A stretch of 64,000 nt of DNA from Rhizopus sp. PT2906 (GCA_025529335.1 JAMYHX010000159.1:25512-89511); one strand, 5' to 3'; numbered from the stretch's first letter, positions 11,722 to 23,721 are shown. The notes: generated by a model not told the origin, from the letters alone. Numbers and translations are program-made.

Positions 11722-13848
11722 TTAGGTCTTAAAAGTGCCTCTCCAAGGAGGAGCATTTGGATTAAGGGCTGTTTTTTTAATAGGTATTTGAGCTTGCTTT
11801 GGAGGGATTTTTACAGAATACTTTGATAATTGACCATTGATCTCTGCTGTAAATGTCAAGTAACCATCCTTTGCAATAACGCTTTGTGATTTAGAAACAC
11901 GTGAAGGCGCCTGTATTTGGTATTTATTACAGGCGCAATGCTTTGATGGCTGCACCTTTTTCTTTAGTTCTAATTGCATATATTCGAGCTGAACACGATT
12001 CATGCTATCTAATTGTTTAAGCTGTCGAATCTCTTGATCCTTTTCCGATATCAATCTAGCGTGGTCTATTTCCAATTCCTGATGTACCTTCTCAAGTTCC
12101 TTATACTTGTTTGCCCACATCTCTGCATTCTTTTTGGCCTCGTCTTCTGATTCCATAATTTCTACCCACGTCTGATGCTTGCTAGAACGTGCAGTCATAT
12201 TAGTGCTATCATTTGAGCATTTTCGTTTCATTTTGGTTAACAGTTGCTTGATCTCCTCGTCCTTAGCCTCAAGCTGTTTTTGATACTCATTCACTTGCTG
12301 ATGAAGCGTCTTATTGATTTGCTCAACTCGAGCAACATGAGATCTGAGCTGCTTTGAATAAGACTTGAGTTCAAATAACTTCATCTGATGTTTCTTGCCG
12401 GGCGCACCTGTTTCTTCGTATTTGAGCAAACGAGCTTCAATCTTTTCCTTATCTATCTGCTGACTCTTGATAATGGCCACGTCAATATCATGTTGCTTTT
12501 CTAATTCAGAATTTCTAATGCGCAGCACCTCGAGTTCATGTAACTGACACTGTTTCTCAGCCAATTGCTGTTTATGCCATTCTAATTCTCGTTTTAGACT
12601 GCTTACATCGGGATCAAGGTCCGTTTTGGAATCAATCAGGTCTTTCAATCGCTGGTTCAAGTCACGTTCTAAACGGTCAATCACGTTTGTTGTAAAGCCA
12701 AAGACTTGGCTCTTTTGCTCTTCCCAGAACCGACGTGCCTCGATATGACTCTCGGAGACTCGCCAGGCCATCTGACCTAGATGGTACTGCAGCTGAGCCT
12801 CGATGATACGGTCAATGCCTGATAGCACATCTGGGCTCGTGGGCTTTGAACTATCTGAGGGTTCGGATATGGAAGGAGGAGGAGATGGATGGGTAACGGA
12901 GGTTGTCATGGTATTGTTGTTATTACTATTATTATTGGCGTGAATATGGGGTATGTGAGGAACAGGAGGTATATCTGCACTGTTTGCAAATGAAATGCCA
13001 TGTGAAGGCAGCTAATATCGGATAAGCAAGAGGGGGATAACTATCATAGACTCTATTACTTACCACCGTCACTTCACTCAGCTTACGTAGCGTCATGAAT
13101 CTTGGACTGACCGCACTGTGGCTATTAAGCTCTTTTTGGTACTCGTGTACAATCGAACGCTTTCGCCTCATCTCTTCTTGGTCTGGCTCTGGATCGTTGT
13201 TCTTGGACAAACGACGGGCCTTGAGAGCATGAGAAGGTGGAGCCAAAGCATGAAGAATAGAGTCAGCCTGGGATGAAGAGCGTCTAGACCTCATAGGTAT
13301 TCTGTTTGAAAAGACAGACGCTGTATAGACCGCTTCTTGAACTGACAGACTGTCTGTGTCATCAAGAGAGATCGTGCGAAACCGACCTATAATTAATTTT
13401 AATATAAACAGAATATTTTTAATATATTCTATCACGTCATTACCCGATGGTTCTTCTTTGATGCCTTCAAATGAGGTAGGATGATAGCATGTATTGTCAG
13501 AATAAGCATGATATACACTATCTGATTGACTTGATTTGGGGTCCAGCAATAAAGGAGGCTGCTTTTATCATCAGCTGGTTTTGATTTATGTGTCATTTTT
13601 TGTTAATTTCTTACTTCATTTTCAAATGAATACGTATCTTCTTCACTATCTTCTTCGCTGTCATCGTTCTTTTTATTCATCTATTATTATTTTAATTTGT
13701 CCAGCCAAGAAAAAGAAAAATGTCATCAGGTACTTACCATATTTGTGTTTTCATCAATTGATTCTTTGACTTTTCTATTCATGACACGTGGTGGCGTATT
13801 AGCTGAACTCTGTAACATTAATTCTTGAGGCAATGTGGTGGTGTCCAT
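11722..13848 (-). CDS. large coiled-coil protein of unknown function
   Basis: Five exons on the minus strand: 13848-13738, 13680-13615, 13561-13444, 13386-13064 and 13011-11722, giving 635 aa. All four joins keep frame, and each intron (53-57 nt) has GT and AG ends. N-terminal 200 residues are disordered and Ser/Arg-rich with an acidic patch (DDSEEDSEEDTYSFENE). A Pro/Ser/Asn stretch follows, then a coiled coil from about residue 260 to 560 with Leu/Glu/Gln heptads. The C-terminus has a small globular-looking piece (DGYLTFTAEINGQLSKYSVK) and ends PWRGTFKT. I do not recognise the family. Such architecture is typical of cytoskeletal or centrosomal adaptors, but that is only a guess. The upstream exons would be missed if the 395-aa open frame were taken alone. 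Confidence 0.75.
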
Positions 13849-14105
13849 ATCTAAGAGATGTATAAGTATCTCATCATCCGTGGTTCAAACCTTACGAGTA
13901 CCGAAAAATGAAAGAATTCTTTAAATGAAAGGAGAGGAAAGAGAGAGAATGAGAGAATGAGAAAGAGATTATGTTGTCAAGAAGGAAAAGAAGGAAAAAG
14001 AAAAAGAAATATAAATTTGGGATTTTTATTCATAAAAAAAATCTTGCCATGTTTGTGTATCACGACATCAACAGCAAATTCAATAAGTAAAAAACGTGGA
14101 TAATG

Positions 14106-15431
14106 TTACACAAAGACAGCAAATGCAGGTTCATTGGATCCTTTGAGATGCACAATGCCATTGGACGGCAGATCATGTATTTCGCCATCTAGACAAATTT
14201 CGGTTTTATCTTTTACGCGCAAGAGGACTTCTTTTGCTTTGAAATAATCGACTTTATCCAAATCAACGTGTTTTCCACCTTGGAAGGCTTGCATGCTTGC
14301 TTCCGTCAATTGGTTTGCATTGGCATTTCGAAGGAGAATGATATCCATTTGATCATCTAGGGGAGATGCAAAGGGGGCAATGGTGAATCCTTTTTCGAGA
14401 CTAGGCTGTTTACTAATTACAAAGTATGTAAACTTGTCATTAACGACAATGGTTTCACTTTGCTTGTCGAATTGATGATGCTCCTTATTATAACTGACTG
14501 CACCCTTGAGCACAAGCTCACCTTCATACTGCTGTAGAAAGGTAAGCAATGCCATGGCAACAAGCGAAAATCGTCGGTTGCCCATGAAATATTTTAGGTA
14601 TCTTGACTTGGACACGATCTGTGCATGAAATCCCCAGCTCATGACGATAAACAGCTTCATATCGTTTGGCCGGTAATTTATCTCATTTTCCCATCCACTG
14701 CCCTGAATTAACGATTGGCCCAATCGAACATTCATCCATCCACAATTCTGAGTTTGTCCTTTGATGATTCTTAGCACAGCATGCTCTACACCATCAATCC
14801 CTAGGCCCATCGCAAATGCATTTCCTGATCCAACAGGCACTACACCTACACGCGTTGGACGAGAAGGAAGTGGCTGACTCAGAAGCCCATTAAGTACTTC
14901 GTGCACAGTACCGTCGCCTCCCATCACAACCAAGACTGTATCCTGAGTCAGTTCGTGTGCAACCTGCTGCGCCTGCTGTATTGTCTTGCCTCCACTCTCG
15001 GTCATCACCACAGTCAGATGAGAATCAATAAATCCGGCTTGAAGCAACATTGGCCGCACCACATTCTTCCATGCTGTATCTGCACCACGTCGTCCAGAGG
15101 ATGGGTTCACAAATGCAACCACTCGAGTTGCTTGGTGTTCGGGTAATGTCAACTTCCGAAGCTTATTAATCCACTCTTGGTTCTCGTCTGTTACTTGATA
15201 CGACATCGTCTTGCGCTCCCATTGTGTCTCGGCCGGTCGTGTTGACCCTGTTTCTATAACAGGTTGTTTCCATAGTACATAAAGGGTCAGTTCAGAATCA
15301 GTTACAGATACGCCATAAATGAACTCTAGGTCGATAGTCTCTTTTGTATCATCAATTATCAAATGCTTTTCATTCTCGATTGTCAGTCGTACGTCTTTTG
15401 TTTTATACTTGACGTGTGTGGAATAAGACAT
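14106..15431 (-). CDS. lipid kinase with DAGK catalytic domain (sphingosine-kinase-like)
   Basis: Intronless, 441 aa. The open frame extends upstream to 15797 through the neighbour's last exon, but the natural start is the ATG at 15431 (MSYSTHVKYK). An N-terminal PH-like region (about 1-100) precedes the DAGK catalytic domain, which begins VVAFVNPSSGRRGA and contains the nucleotide-binding loop VVMGGDGTVHEVLNG (about 165-180) and VPVGSGNAFAMGL. The C-terminal half is the beta-sandwich found in sphingoid-base kinases (Lcb4/SphK), ending with a DKTEICLDGEIH segment. It should phosphorylate sphingoid bases or a related lipid with ATP. It lies only 61 bp behind the stop of the MFS gene, same strand. 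Substrate is inferred; the fold is clear. Confidence 0.88.
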   Translation of the reverse strand: MSYSTHVKYKTKDVRLTIENEKHLIIDDTKETIDLEFIYGVSVTDSELTLYVLWKQPVIETGSTRPAETQWERKTMSYQVTDENQEWINKLRKLTLPEHQATRVVAFVNPSSGRRGADTAWKNVVRPMLLQAGFIDSHLTVVMTESGGKTIQQAQQVAHELTQDTVLVVMGGDGTVHEVLNGLLSQPLPSRPTRVGVVPVGSGNAFAMGLGIDGVEHAVLRIIKGQTQNCGWMNVRLGQSLIQGSGWENEINYRPNDMKLFIVMSWGFHAQIVSKSRYLKYFMGNRRFSLVAMALLTFLQQYEGELVLKGAVSYNKEHHQFDKQSETIVVNDKFTYFVISKQPSLEKGFTIAPFASPLDDQMDIILLRNANANQLTEASMQAFQGGKHVDLDKVDYFKAKEVLLRVKDKTEICLDGEIHDLPSNGIVHLKGSNEPAFAVFV

Positions 15432-15492
15432 GGGGAAAAAAAAAATGCAAAAAAAGAAAGAAAAAAAAAGATAAGTCGGATTTTCAATCTTT

Positions 15493-17514
15493 TTATTCTT
15501 CTCCAGTTGGTATCGTCTCTTCTTTGAGTAACTTTGTTCGCATGACATACGCCTTGAGTCCGAGGGTGGCCAAGAGTCCAGCTGAAGCAAAGGCAAACGA
15601 TCCCCAAAAGGACATCTTGATCGATTCAAGATAGACACGCGTGACAATCGATCGAGCAGGCTCAGGTAGGCCCCAGAGGTAGGACGCACTCTGTCGAACG
15701 AGCGATGGTTGGACGTTGGGTAAATTGAGATCATTGAGTGTCTGAATGAGGTGATTGGAAAGAATGCTGCCTTGGGCTGTGATACCCGTAATACCACCTA
15801 CTTGATCACAAAAGGTCATAAAGGCCACGATAGCAGGTACACTAATAAAATCAGTTTCATCCCTCCTCTTCAATTTTCCTTAGACTTACTAATGCACAGG
15901 AACAGACGCCTGTGCTGTAATGATCTCACTGTTGATCATCCCTCCACTGCCAATTCCAGTCACAATCATCAAGCCGACAATAAGCCCTCGACTGGATCGC
16001 ACATCCAAGAATTGAAGTAGACCACACGCAAGCACAAGGATCGAGAGCGAGAGACGCGTTGCCCAGGTATATCTGCCTGTCTTGACAATAACAAGCCCAG
16101 TGATGACGTTAAAGATGCAGGCGAGTAAAACGAGGCAGAGTAGTTCCAGATTAGAGGCCAGCGCGTCTTCTTGACGGATCACGGATAAATAAAGGGGCAC
16201 GTACGTCATTAATGATTGGAAGCAGCCACCATAACAAAATGCTGCAACCAAAATCAGAACTGTACTGCGGTTGGATGTGAAAATCTCAAAAGGAACGATG
16301 GGGTCCCTTTTAACCCACAGGCGTTCATGTAGACCGAATAGTATCAACAGAACTCCTGCGACGCAAAGGAGGCTGATGATCACAGCCGAGTTCCACGCGT
16401 AGCTTGTTCCGCCCCAGCTGAGGGCAAGCACAAGGGATACGGTTGCCAAGACCCACAGGGTGATTCCCAAGAAATCAATCTGACCAAGCTTCTTTGCCAC
16501 CTTGCGTTCCTCGGATTCTGGTCCCTCGATAGCGAAAAAGATAAAGATGAGAGAAAGGATGCAGCTATAAAAAGAGTAAGTTGTCTGTATTACTGTAAAT
16601 GCGCAGTCGAACTTACAATCCCAACTGCAGTCTATTGTATTAGTCATCTGGTTCCCAAATAATAAACAAATGCACTTACTGCCATCCAAAATACCGAACG
16701 CCAACCTGAACGGTCTACAGCAACGCCACCTGTAGTGTCGCATATATATATATATATATATATATTAGATGTATAGATAATAGATAACTATTCGAAACTG
16801 ACCTACGAGAGCGCCTACAACATAACCTAATCCCCAAGAGATACCCAGCATGGATTGATAGGTACCAATATATCGAACGGGTATGTAATCTAATATGAAG
16901 GCATCATTATAATGCGCGCATGATTGATTTCTGTATATATATATTGCCTGCAACAACAATCTTCATTAGGGTATCAAATGCACCTATGCCCAATCCACAC
17001 AACGCTCTAGCAACTATCAACATCACCATCGACTGGGCTGCACCACAAAGGATGGAGCCAACCAAATACGATGCAGTAGCAAATAAAAAACAACCTCGTC
17101 TTCCAAACATATCCACGCTTTTTCCATACATGGGTTGTGAGGTAGATGCTGTCAAAAGAAAGGCCTAAATGATGGGAATAAATCGACATGCTTTTGTTTT
17201 TGTTGTTGTTATTACCGTATTAACCCAGTTGTACAGTCCAAAACCATTAAATTCTACATCATGTTTGTAATTGTTTGTTTCTGCATATAGTATATAATAT
17301 TACCTGCTGCTATGAGTGGTGTATTACTAGCTACAATGATATTATCAAATGCTGCCAAAAAGGATACCAAACATAGTCTATATGTATAACAGACGTTATA
17401 GTCAAACTCTACCTTACAAATCACTTACGATAGGATAACCAAATAAAGCTTTCTTCTGGGTAAGAAAACTTTTTTTTCTAAATCAAGATCTTGTACTGTC
17501 TGTTGATCCTCCAT
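15493..17514 (-). CDS. MFS transporter, 14-TM drug/H+ antiporter-like
   Basis: Nine exons (minus): 17514-17429, 17377-17304, 17253-17216, 17164-16948, 16889-16803, 16729-16680, 16624-16617, 16564-15890, 15841-15493; 527 aa, frame kept throughout. MFS signatures: TM1 with DNIIVASNTPLIAA, the loop 2-3 motif MYGKSVDMFGRRGCF, and CGLGIGAFDTL in TM4-5. There are long hydrophobic helices throughout, and length suits the DHA2/14-TM group (drug or siderophore-type export at the plasma membrane or vacuole). Two oddities: exon 7 is only 8 nt (it rebuilds WMALGFCILSL), and the intron at 16890-16947 appears to use a GC donor (GCAG|GCAATA). A TA microsatellite fills the intron near 16741-16766. Substrate unknown. 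Confidence 0.85.
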
Positions 17515-18713
17515 CTGTTCATGGCCCTTTCTTTGATTGAAGAAAAAAGAAGAGAAAGTTTTGCCTGAGTTTCAACTACAAAGATAACCAAAAAGGGGAA
17601 GTGAGTAGTTAGGGTGCGAATTGTGGGTGCATTTATCCTTTTTTTTGGAATACTTTATTGTTTTAAAGGCACAGTAACGCGCCATTTTTTTTTTTTTTTT
17701 TTCAGAACGGGCAAAATTTACCAGTCGCACTGTACACACGGATCACCCATCGATGCGTCATTTGAAGTGTATAAAAAAGTCAGGCCATCTTTAACAGCTG
17801 ATCTGTGTTGTCAGTGTCACTTTTAAACCACAACAATCATTCCACTTGACAAATCATATCTTGTAGAGCCATATCGTCGTACAAGGGCTATTTTTATTTT
17901 ACAAAAAGAACGATATGCATTATCAAGGGAGGGAATCTTGTTTGCGTATAACACAATGGTTGCACAATCAGATAGATCAAAGCCCCTATCCTTCCTTAAT
18001 TTTATAAGCTTTTTTTTTTCGACGTCTCGCTGTCACTAAATCCTTTTGGCCATCCCCTTCCCTTTTTATTTTCTTCTATGATCATATATTTGTCATTTAT
18101 TATGAATTTCAACAAATTAGTGTATAGTCTTACAGGTTCATGAGAGTGGGAAATATTGTTCGGGTAAAGAAACAGACAACATAAGGTTGTATTGGGGGGA
18201 ACATTTAATTTGAATTGCATAAACAAATCCGACTTGCAGTCTTTACTTATTTTGAATTAAGTAGTGTGCGACTTAAACATGGGAAAAAAAATAAATTGTA
18301 CAAAGCCGATATGCTGGGATAAAGAGAAAAGCGTTAATAATTCGTCTTTATCGGATGGCCCGTGCAACATCACACACTTATTGATCCAACTGATATGCCT
18401 TTGATGAGTTCTTTTGCCGAAAAAGAAGAAAAAAAAGGACACTATTACCTTCTGTTGGTATGAACTACATATGAAACACCTAGTTTATTTTTGAAAGGTA
18501 GCATTTTCATAATAAATAAACATGCATGTTGTTGTTTTTTTCTTTTCCCCAAAAAAAAAAAGAAAGAGCAACAACTTTTGCCGCAATAACAAATAGACGG
18601 TTCCTTTTTATTGTTCAGAGTGTGTAACTACTCGAAATGGTCAAAGTCAAAATAATAGTTTTGTAGGGCCGACTTTCCCCGGATTTACTTTTTTATTTTA
18701 ATGGAAATGCAAA
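17515..18713. other. intergenic between MFS and CBM21 genes
   Basis: Promoter side of the MFS gene and 3' flank of the CBM21 gene. Contains a 20-base poly-T run near 17684-17702 and other homopolymers; no gene recognised. Confidence 0.45.
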
Positions 18714-19556
18714 TTATGTAAAGACAGCAGACGGAGATGTTGAATAGATTAGACTTGAATGAGAGTTATAGAAGCAATATTTGTTTACAAAGTCAGTGTA
18801 GCTTAATTCTGTCTTGTTATCTTGGAAGGGGGTATATAAAGGCAAATCGGTAGGAGTGATAGGAGGTGAAGGAGGGGGAGAATAATAAGAATGGCTGAAA
18901 TCGTATCTTTTGGACAGTTTTTTGATCTTTTGTTGTTGTTCTTTTTCTTTTTCATGCAGTGGTAAAGGTGGTGGAGTGATGATGATTTGATAATTTAAGC
19001 CATTGTTATTATCCCAATATTCTTGACCATCAACAGTATATCGAAGTGCGAAATAGACTGTTTGTACTTGATTTGATGCTTGAATAGGAATAGTAAAAGT
19101 GAATCTGTCCCATGTATTGGAAGTACTTGCAATAGATTCTTTAAATACAGAGTCTGTTTCATGATATGTACTCCATAAATCAAATGTATAACGTACGGAA
19201 ATCGTCTTTTGATAAGAGATATTTAAAGCACGACAACGGCCTTCCATCATAAATTGGTTCCTTTCGATATCTTGATAGTCTCCATCTATTAATTGAATCT
19301 GTTCCATACGTATCTTGTTATCATTATATAGCAGTAATCTTGTCTTGTTTGGCCAATTTATTTGAGTCATTGTATAGTCTTCTGCGCGTATCACATCTTT
19401 GATATGAATTGCCTTGGGTGGCTGTGTCTTGTAGAAATAAGTTGTCTGTTCAAGATCGGGGCTAAATCGAACTGATTTCTTCTTATTGTCTTGTTTATGA
19501 ATGGGTTGATAGGGTATGGATCTTTTCAAGACAATTCTTTTGCTATAAAATGACAT
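18714..19556 (-). CDS. CBM21-domain protein phosphatase 1 regulatory subunit (glycogen-targeting type)
   Basis: Single exon, 280 aa. An RVxF-type PP1 docking motif (KKKSVRFSPDLE, about residues 26-37) sits upstream of a CBM21 carbohydrate-binding domain (about 95-205) with family signatures: GRCRALNISYQKTISVRYTF, WDRFTFTIP, FALRYTVDGQEYWDNNNGLN. The C-terminal tail is Pro/Ser-rich. This is the layout of Gac1/Pig1/Pig2 in yeast and the PPP1R3 proteins of animals, which bring type-1 phosphatase to glycogen and so activate glycogen synthase. The length is short compared with Gac1, nearer to PPP1R3-type subunits. The family call is strong; the glycogen role is inferred from the family. Confidence 0.9.
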   Translation of the reverse strand: MSFYSKRIVLKRSIPYQPIHKQDNKKKSVRFSPDLEQTTYFYKTQPPKAIHIKDVIRAEDYTMTQINWPNKTRLLLYNDNKIRMEQIQLIDGDYQDIERNQFMMEGRCRALNISYQKTISVRYTFDLWSTYHETDSVFKESIASTSNTWDRFTFTIPIQASNQVQTVYFALRYTVDGQEYWDNNNGLNYQIIITPPPLPLHEKEKEQQQKIKKLSKRYDFSHSYYSPPPSPPITPTDLPLYTPFQDNKTELSYTDFVNKYCFYNSHSSLIYSTSPSAVFT

Positions 19557-19779
19557 GAAAAATAAATAGGAAGTAAAGAAAAAAAAAGGAAATTTAAACT
19601 GGAGAGTATTTATACTAGAGATAAAAGTGTTTCACCATCCTTGACTTTGGGACTCAGTTCCAAATAACCACACATAATCTGGAACACCTTGATTGTTGAA
19701 ACAAAATAACAGATAAAAAAAAAAACAGAAATAATAAGGTTACCCATTTTTATTCAGGATTTCCCGCCCTTTTTTTGAC

Positions 19780-19810
<31 letters not shown>

Positions 19811-20494
19811 TCAAATTGCGAGATCGATATACAATCTCTTTTTTTTTGTTAAATGACACCAAGTATAGAAAAACCCCATAGAGAAACATAAACAAATAAT
19901 AATTTATATAAACACAAACCCCAATGATACCCACTTATTCTATCACATCGGCTCCTGACTATTCCGAGATAATAGAATATCTTAGTTACCAAATATAGAA
20001 ATGGCGTATTTTACACACACATAAATAAATAATGGTCCAGCTCCCCCTTGTTTATTCGGTAACACAATGACTTGATTTAAAAATTTCTCGTCTAAACGAA
20101 TCACATTTATCAAAAGATTTCGAAATTGATAAGCGAACTTTTATTCACAACTTTTCGTTTGTTGATTAGGCGGACATTAAAGGCTGAGAAAGAGAGAGAG
20201 AGAGAGAGAGAGAGAAACAAAGAATAACAAGATAGACAATGCATACAGATTTTCCTGATTTGGTCTTGTCTATCAGTTTATTTACCAATGACAACTAACC
20301 CCTTGTTTTACTTTTTTATTCCCTCTATTTTTAAACTAAAAGATGTATGAAAAGATGAGAAAAATAAATAGAAACAAAGTAGAAAGGATCAAGTGTAACA
20401 TTTTGTTGTTCTGTGTTCAATCATTTCCGGAAATCAACCCGTCCTTCTCCCTTATATTTTTAATCTGTCGCACAACAGTTACATGTAAACAACT
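19557..20494. other. intergenic, rich in simple repeats
   Basis: Holds a (CAA)n tract at about 19780-19808 and a (GA)n tract at about 20187-20214. No gene recognised. The right end is the 3' flank of the left homeobox copy. Confidence 0.5.
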
Positions 20495-21358
20495 TTATCG
20501 TTTCTTATTTCCTAGAATACATTTCTTATCATTTTCCTCTAATAAAGTAAAAATAAAAAAAAAAAAGCAACAACAACAACTTAGTCCCTTGTTAAGCTTG
20601 CTGTTACATCATCCTACCTTCTATACTTTTGCTTGCTTTTCGTTTGAGCCTCCTTTTGGATTCTTGCGGTTTATTGGCCAATAAGATCGGTAAGAGTCGT
20701 CGTCGAGCATTGATAAACCAGTTGCTGATCTGATTTAGCGAAAGATTGGTTCTTTGTACGAGCAGCTTCTTTTCTTCCTCTGTCGGATAAGGATGACCTG
20801 AATGTTCCTGTAACCATTCCTTCAGGATGGCGATCACATCCTTCGGTAGGTTGCCTCGCTTTCTCCTTTTCGTATCTAAACTGACAGAGTTTGTTGTTGT
20901 TGTTGTTGTTGTTGTGGATATTGACTTTGCTTGTTCTTGCCCTCTATACACAATGACAAACTCACCTTCTCTACCCTTTTCTTCTCGTTTCTGCTCGCTG
21001 TCATTGTCATCGTCGTCGTTGCTGTCACTACTATCATTACTATCATTACTATCATTACTGTCATCTTCGTCTTCGTCATCTTCATCGTTTGATGACAGAA
21101 AGGGCGAAGTCATGGGAGTATGCAGTGAAGATGCGTATCGTGTGCTTAGGACGAGATGATTCCAGAACTGACCGTTGGACTTGAGCATGGCATTCACTTT
21201 CTGCTTCTCCAACTCCACCAGACGATGATCACAGTTGTAGTTGTCATGAAACAGGATGACAGGACTAAATATACGAAGCTGTCATAAGTAAAAGGAAGGA
21301 AGAGGAAGAGGGAGACGAAGGAAACAGGCAAGGAAGAAGAGGATAGAAAGAAAGAAAG

Positions 21359-21399
<41 letters not shown>

Positions 21400-21544
21400 T
21401 TAACACATTGTCTTTAGTATTCTGTCTATCAACATCTTTTTACTTTACATTTGAAGTATTCGTGCTACCGTCACTTTTGCCTCTGGTATTGGCTTTAACG
21501 CTGATATTGGTATTACGACGGACACTGAGAGATGAATAAGGCAT
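20495..21544 (-). CDS. TALE homeobox transcription factor, left copy
   Basis: Exons (minus) 21544-21449, 21278-20618 and 20538-20495; 266 aa. Residues 1-252 are identical to the right copy. The homeodomain lies at about 168-230; the three-residue loop (HSGHPYP) marks TALE class, and helix 3 reads NQISNWFINARRR. Upstream are acidic Asn/Asp/Ser repeats and a Thr run. TALE proteins bind DNA, often as heterodimers; in fungi they include mating-type HD1 proteins, but a mating role here is not indicated. The last exon leaves the duplicated arm, so the final 12 residues (from DKKCILGNKKR) differ from the right copy. The start is the ATG in exon 1; the longest open frame alone begins with GTG and lacks exon 1. 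The left copy may be the derived one. Confidence 0.82.
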
Positions 21545-21703
21545 GATTACAAGGTAGAGAGATAAGAGAAACAAGGAGTGAAGAAGAGAAAAGAAAGAAA
21601 AGGAAATAGTGATGATTTGTTTCTTTTGTTTCTTTTTTTTTTTTTTTTTCCTTTATTTACAAAAGGGACATATGCAGCTGGATGGCAGACAGAATCTTGA
21701 TGG

Positions 21704-21735
<32 letters not shown>

Positions 21736-22341
21736 CTCATCTAGATACATGTATATTATATATCCTCACTCATTCATTTACTTAATCATACGCATGTCTA
21801 TGTCTATACATCCATATACTTCTCTCTCTATCTCTCTCGTATGATTTCAACTACGGTTCTCTACATCCATCATCATCGTCATCACTATCTCTTGACTGTA
21901 TCAGAAACAAATGAGACTATTTAAGGAGAGTATTGCTCTACTTTAAGGAGTAAAACCTATAAAGAGAAAAGAGAGGCTGTTTGATAGATGTAGATCCAAT
22001 CAAGTCCAAAGCCACGTCCTTTGCTTATTATTATTATTATTATTATTATTAGTATTATTTTCTTCATTTCTCAGCCATGCATCTTATTGTATGCATAGTT
22101 CGTACCACGCACTTCTTTTTTTGTTGTTATTGTTGTTGTCTTCATGTGGTCTAAATAATTCTGCGGAGAAAGAAAAAGAGAAAGAGAAAAAAAAAGTGAT
22201 GAGATACCTTTTTCTCTTTGCTAGCGTTGTGGCAGGTTTCTCTTCCCCCTTCTTCTTCTTGTTTTTGTTGTTATTCTACGTATACACAGTCAAACTGCTG
22301 TTCAAGCCATTGTCGTTTTTTTTTTATTGCTTTGGTTGTCA
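20530..22341. repeat. left arm of a large near-perfect inverted duplication
   Basis: 1812 bp that recur in reverse complement at 23722-25534. The mirror relation x + y = 46064 holds for every landmark checked: homeobox exon, (GA)n, (TA)n and 17-T tracts, ATG at 22091/23973. The only difference found is one base in a poly-T run near the inner end (10 T against 11 A). Outside 20530 and inside 22341 the two sides diverge at once. Confidence 0.95.
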
Positions 22342-23721
22342 GTTGCACAACTGTCAGGCATTTTAATTTGTTTCATCTTTGCAACGGCTGCAAACAAGAA
22401 TCAAGTAGATGACACACTCTGCTTTTTCTATATGTCTTTCTTAATATGATAAAGACTATACTGATTACATAATGGCATATAGCACTGCTTCTATACCATT
22501 TCTATAAACTAAGTCCAACAAGAAGATTACCTCTATATTTGGCCATGTAAGAGTGCAGCTGAAATATGTTCTGATAACGTAATTTTGATACCTGAAATTT
22601 AGGTTTATTTAAGTTTGCATATATTAAAATTGTAAACATAAACTCAATGAATGCATCTCGCTACTTTAGGCTAACCTTGGTAAACCTTTCTGTTTGTGTT
22701 ATGATATGCCAATTTCTTAAAAGTTTCCCTACAGCACCCAAAGATCGTTATGGATAATGAATACTTTAATATGTAAGTTATCATATAAAGGATATGTCAT
22801 TGCATGATATCAGAAAGATTCAAGGAACCCAAAGAAAGTAATAATGATCCTCTAATGTGACTTGGTGCTTTCAACAAACTCACAACTCATTTTGACAGTG
22901 TCTGCCATAAATTTTATAAATATTATCGCGCTACCACTAAAACATATTTGAAATTGTTCTCTATGTGTTTGAATGCTGCCATTTTGGGTGTACGCGTTTT
23001 CTATGTTTAGGCGCTCCATCTATGAATATATTTTTAGTCTTCGCTTCATAGCAAGTTTGAAAGACATGCAACACAAAGGTCGAGTCGGACAGTTATCAAT
23101 TGTCACTCGAAAGACCATATCACTAACTGAAGATGGTCTCTTTTGGACGATCATGAGCATCTATTCGCAATATTCTTACCTTCTCCCAGCAAGGCCTTGA
23201 TCAAGGCCTGCAGATCCACCATTGGGATTTAATGCTATCTTTTATTTTCTAACAGGACTTGACAATATCCGCCTTATCAGAAGGCAGGTTTGGCTGGTTT
23301 ACTGACTACCCAAAAAAATATACATATGTGCTTTATCATATGTCAAAGCAGCACTTACTTGTCAACCTACTCATTTCAATGATTAGCTGAAATACCTGCT
23401 ATACTCGTTAGGACTGGATGTAAACAAGTCTTTTAAAAGCCATTTCTTCCTTATCAGAGTAAATTTTAATTTCATCATCTTTCCGTTGTTGTCTTACTTG
23501 CGCAAATAGGTGTTAAGCTTGGTTTGACAAGTTGTAAAGTGGATTATGCACAAGAAATACACCAGTTTCATAATGTAGAATCATGGTCCTTTATCGTCAA
23601 AACGGATCACCTTCACATAGCGTAACAAGAAGGCAAAAAATTTACTTCGGATCATCGATGAAGAGTAAAGGCCTTAGATCAACGTCAATTATGCTGTTTT
23701 TCCGCTAACAGCCATAGACTT
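22342..23721. other. 1.38-kb spacer of the inverted duplication
   Basis: Unique-looking sequence between the arms; the two homeobox genes are transcribed away from it. No gene recognised (the 75-codon frame at 22973-23200 has no homology I know). It contains an 18-bp perfect palindrome, AGGCCTTGATCAAGGCCT, at 23192-23209. Confidence 0.6.

Noticed and set aside
13883..13900. B-box-like GTGGTTCAAACCTT
   Set aside because: No matching A box, anticodon stem or acceptor stem upstream.
14106..15797. 563-aa form of the lipid kinase
   Set aside because: The extra N-terminus overlaps the last exon of the MFS gene in another frame and is low-complexity near the join.
22091..22366. 91-codon frame in the left arm and its copy at 23689-23973
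   Set aside because: Lies upstream of the homeobox gene on the opposite strand, low-complexity Leu/Phe, and its end differs only because the arm ends.
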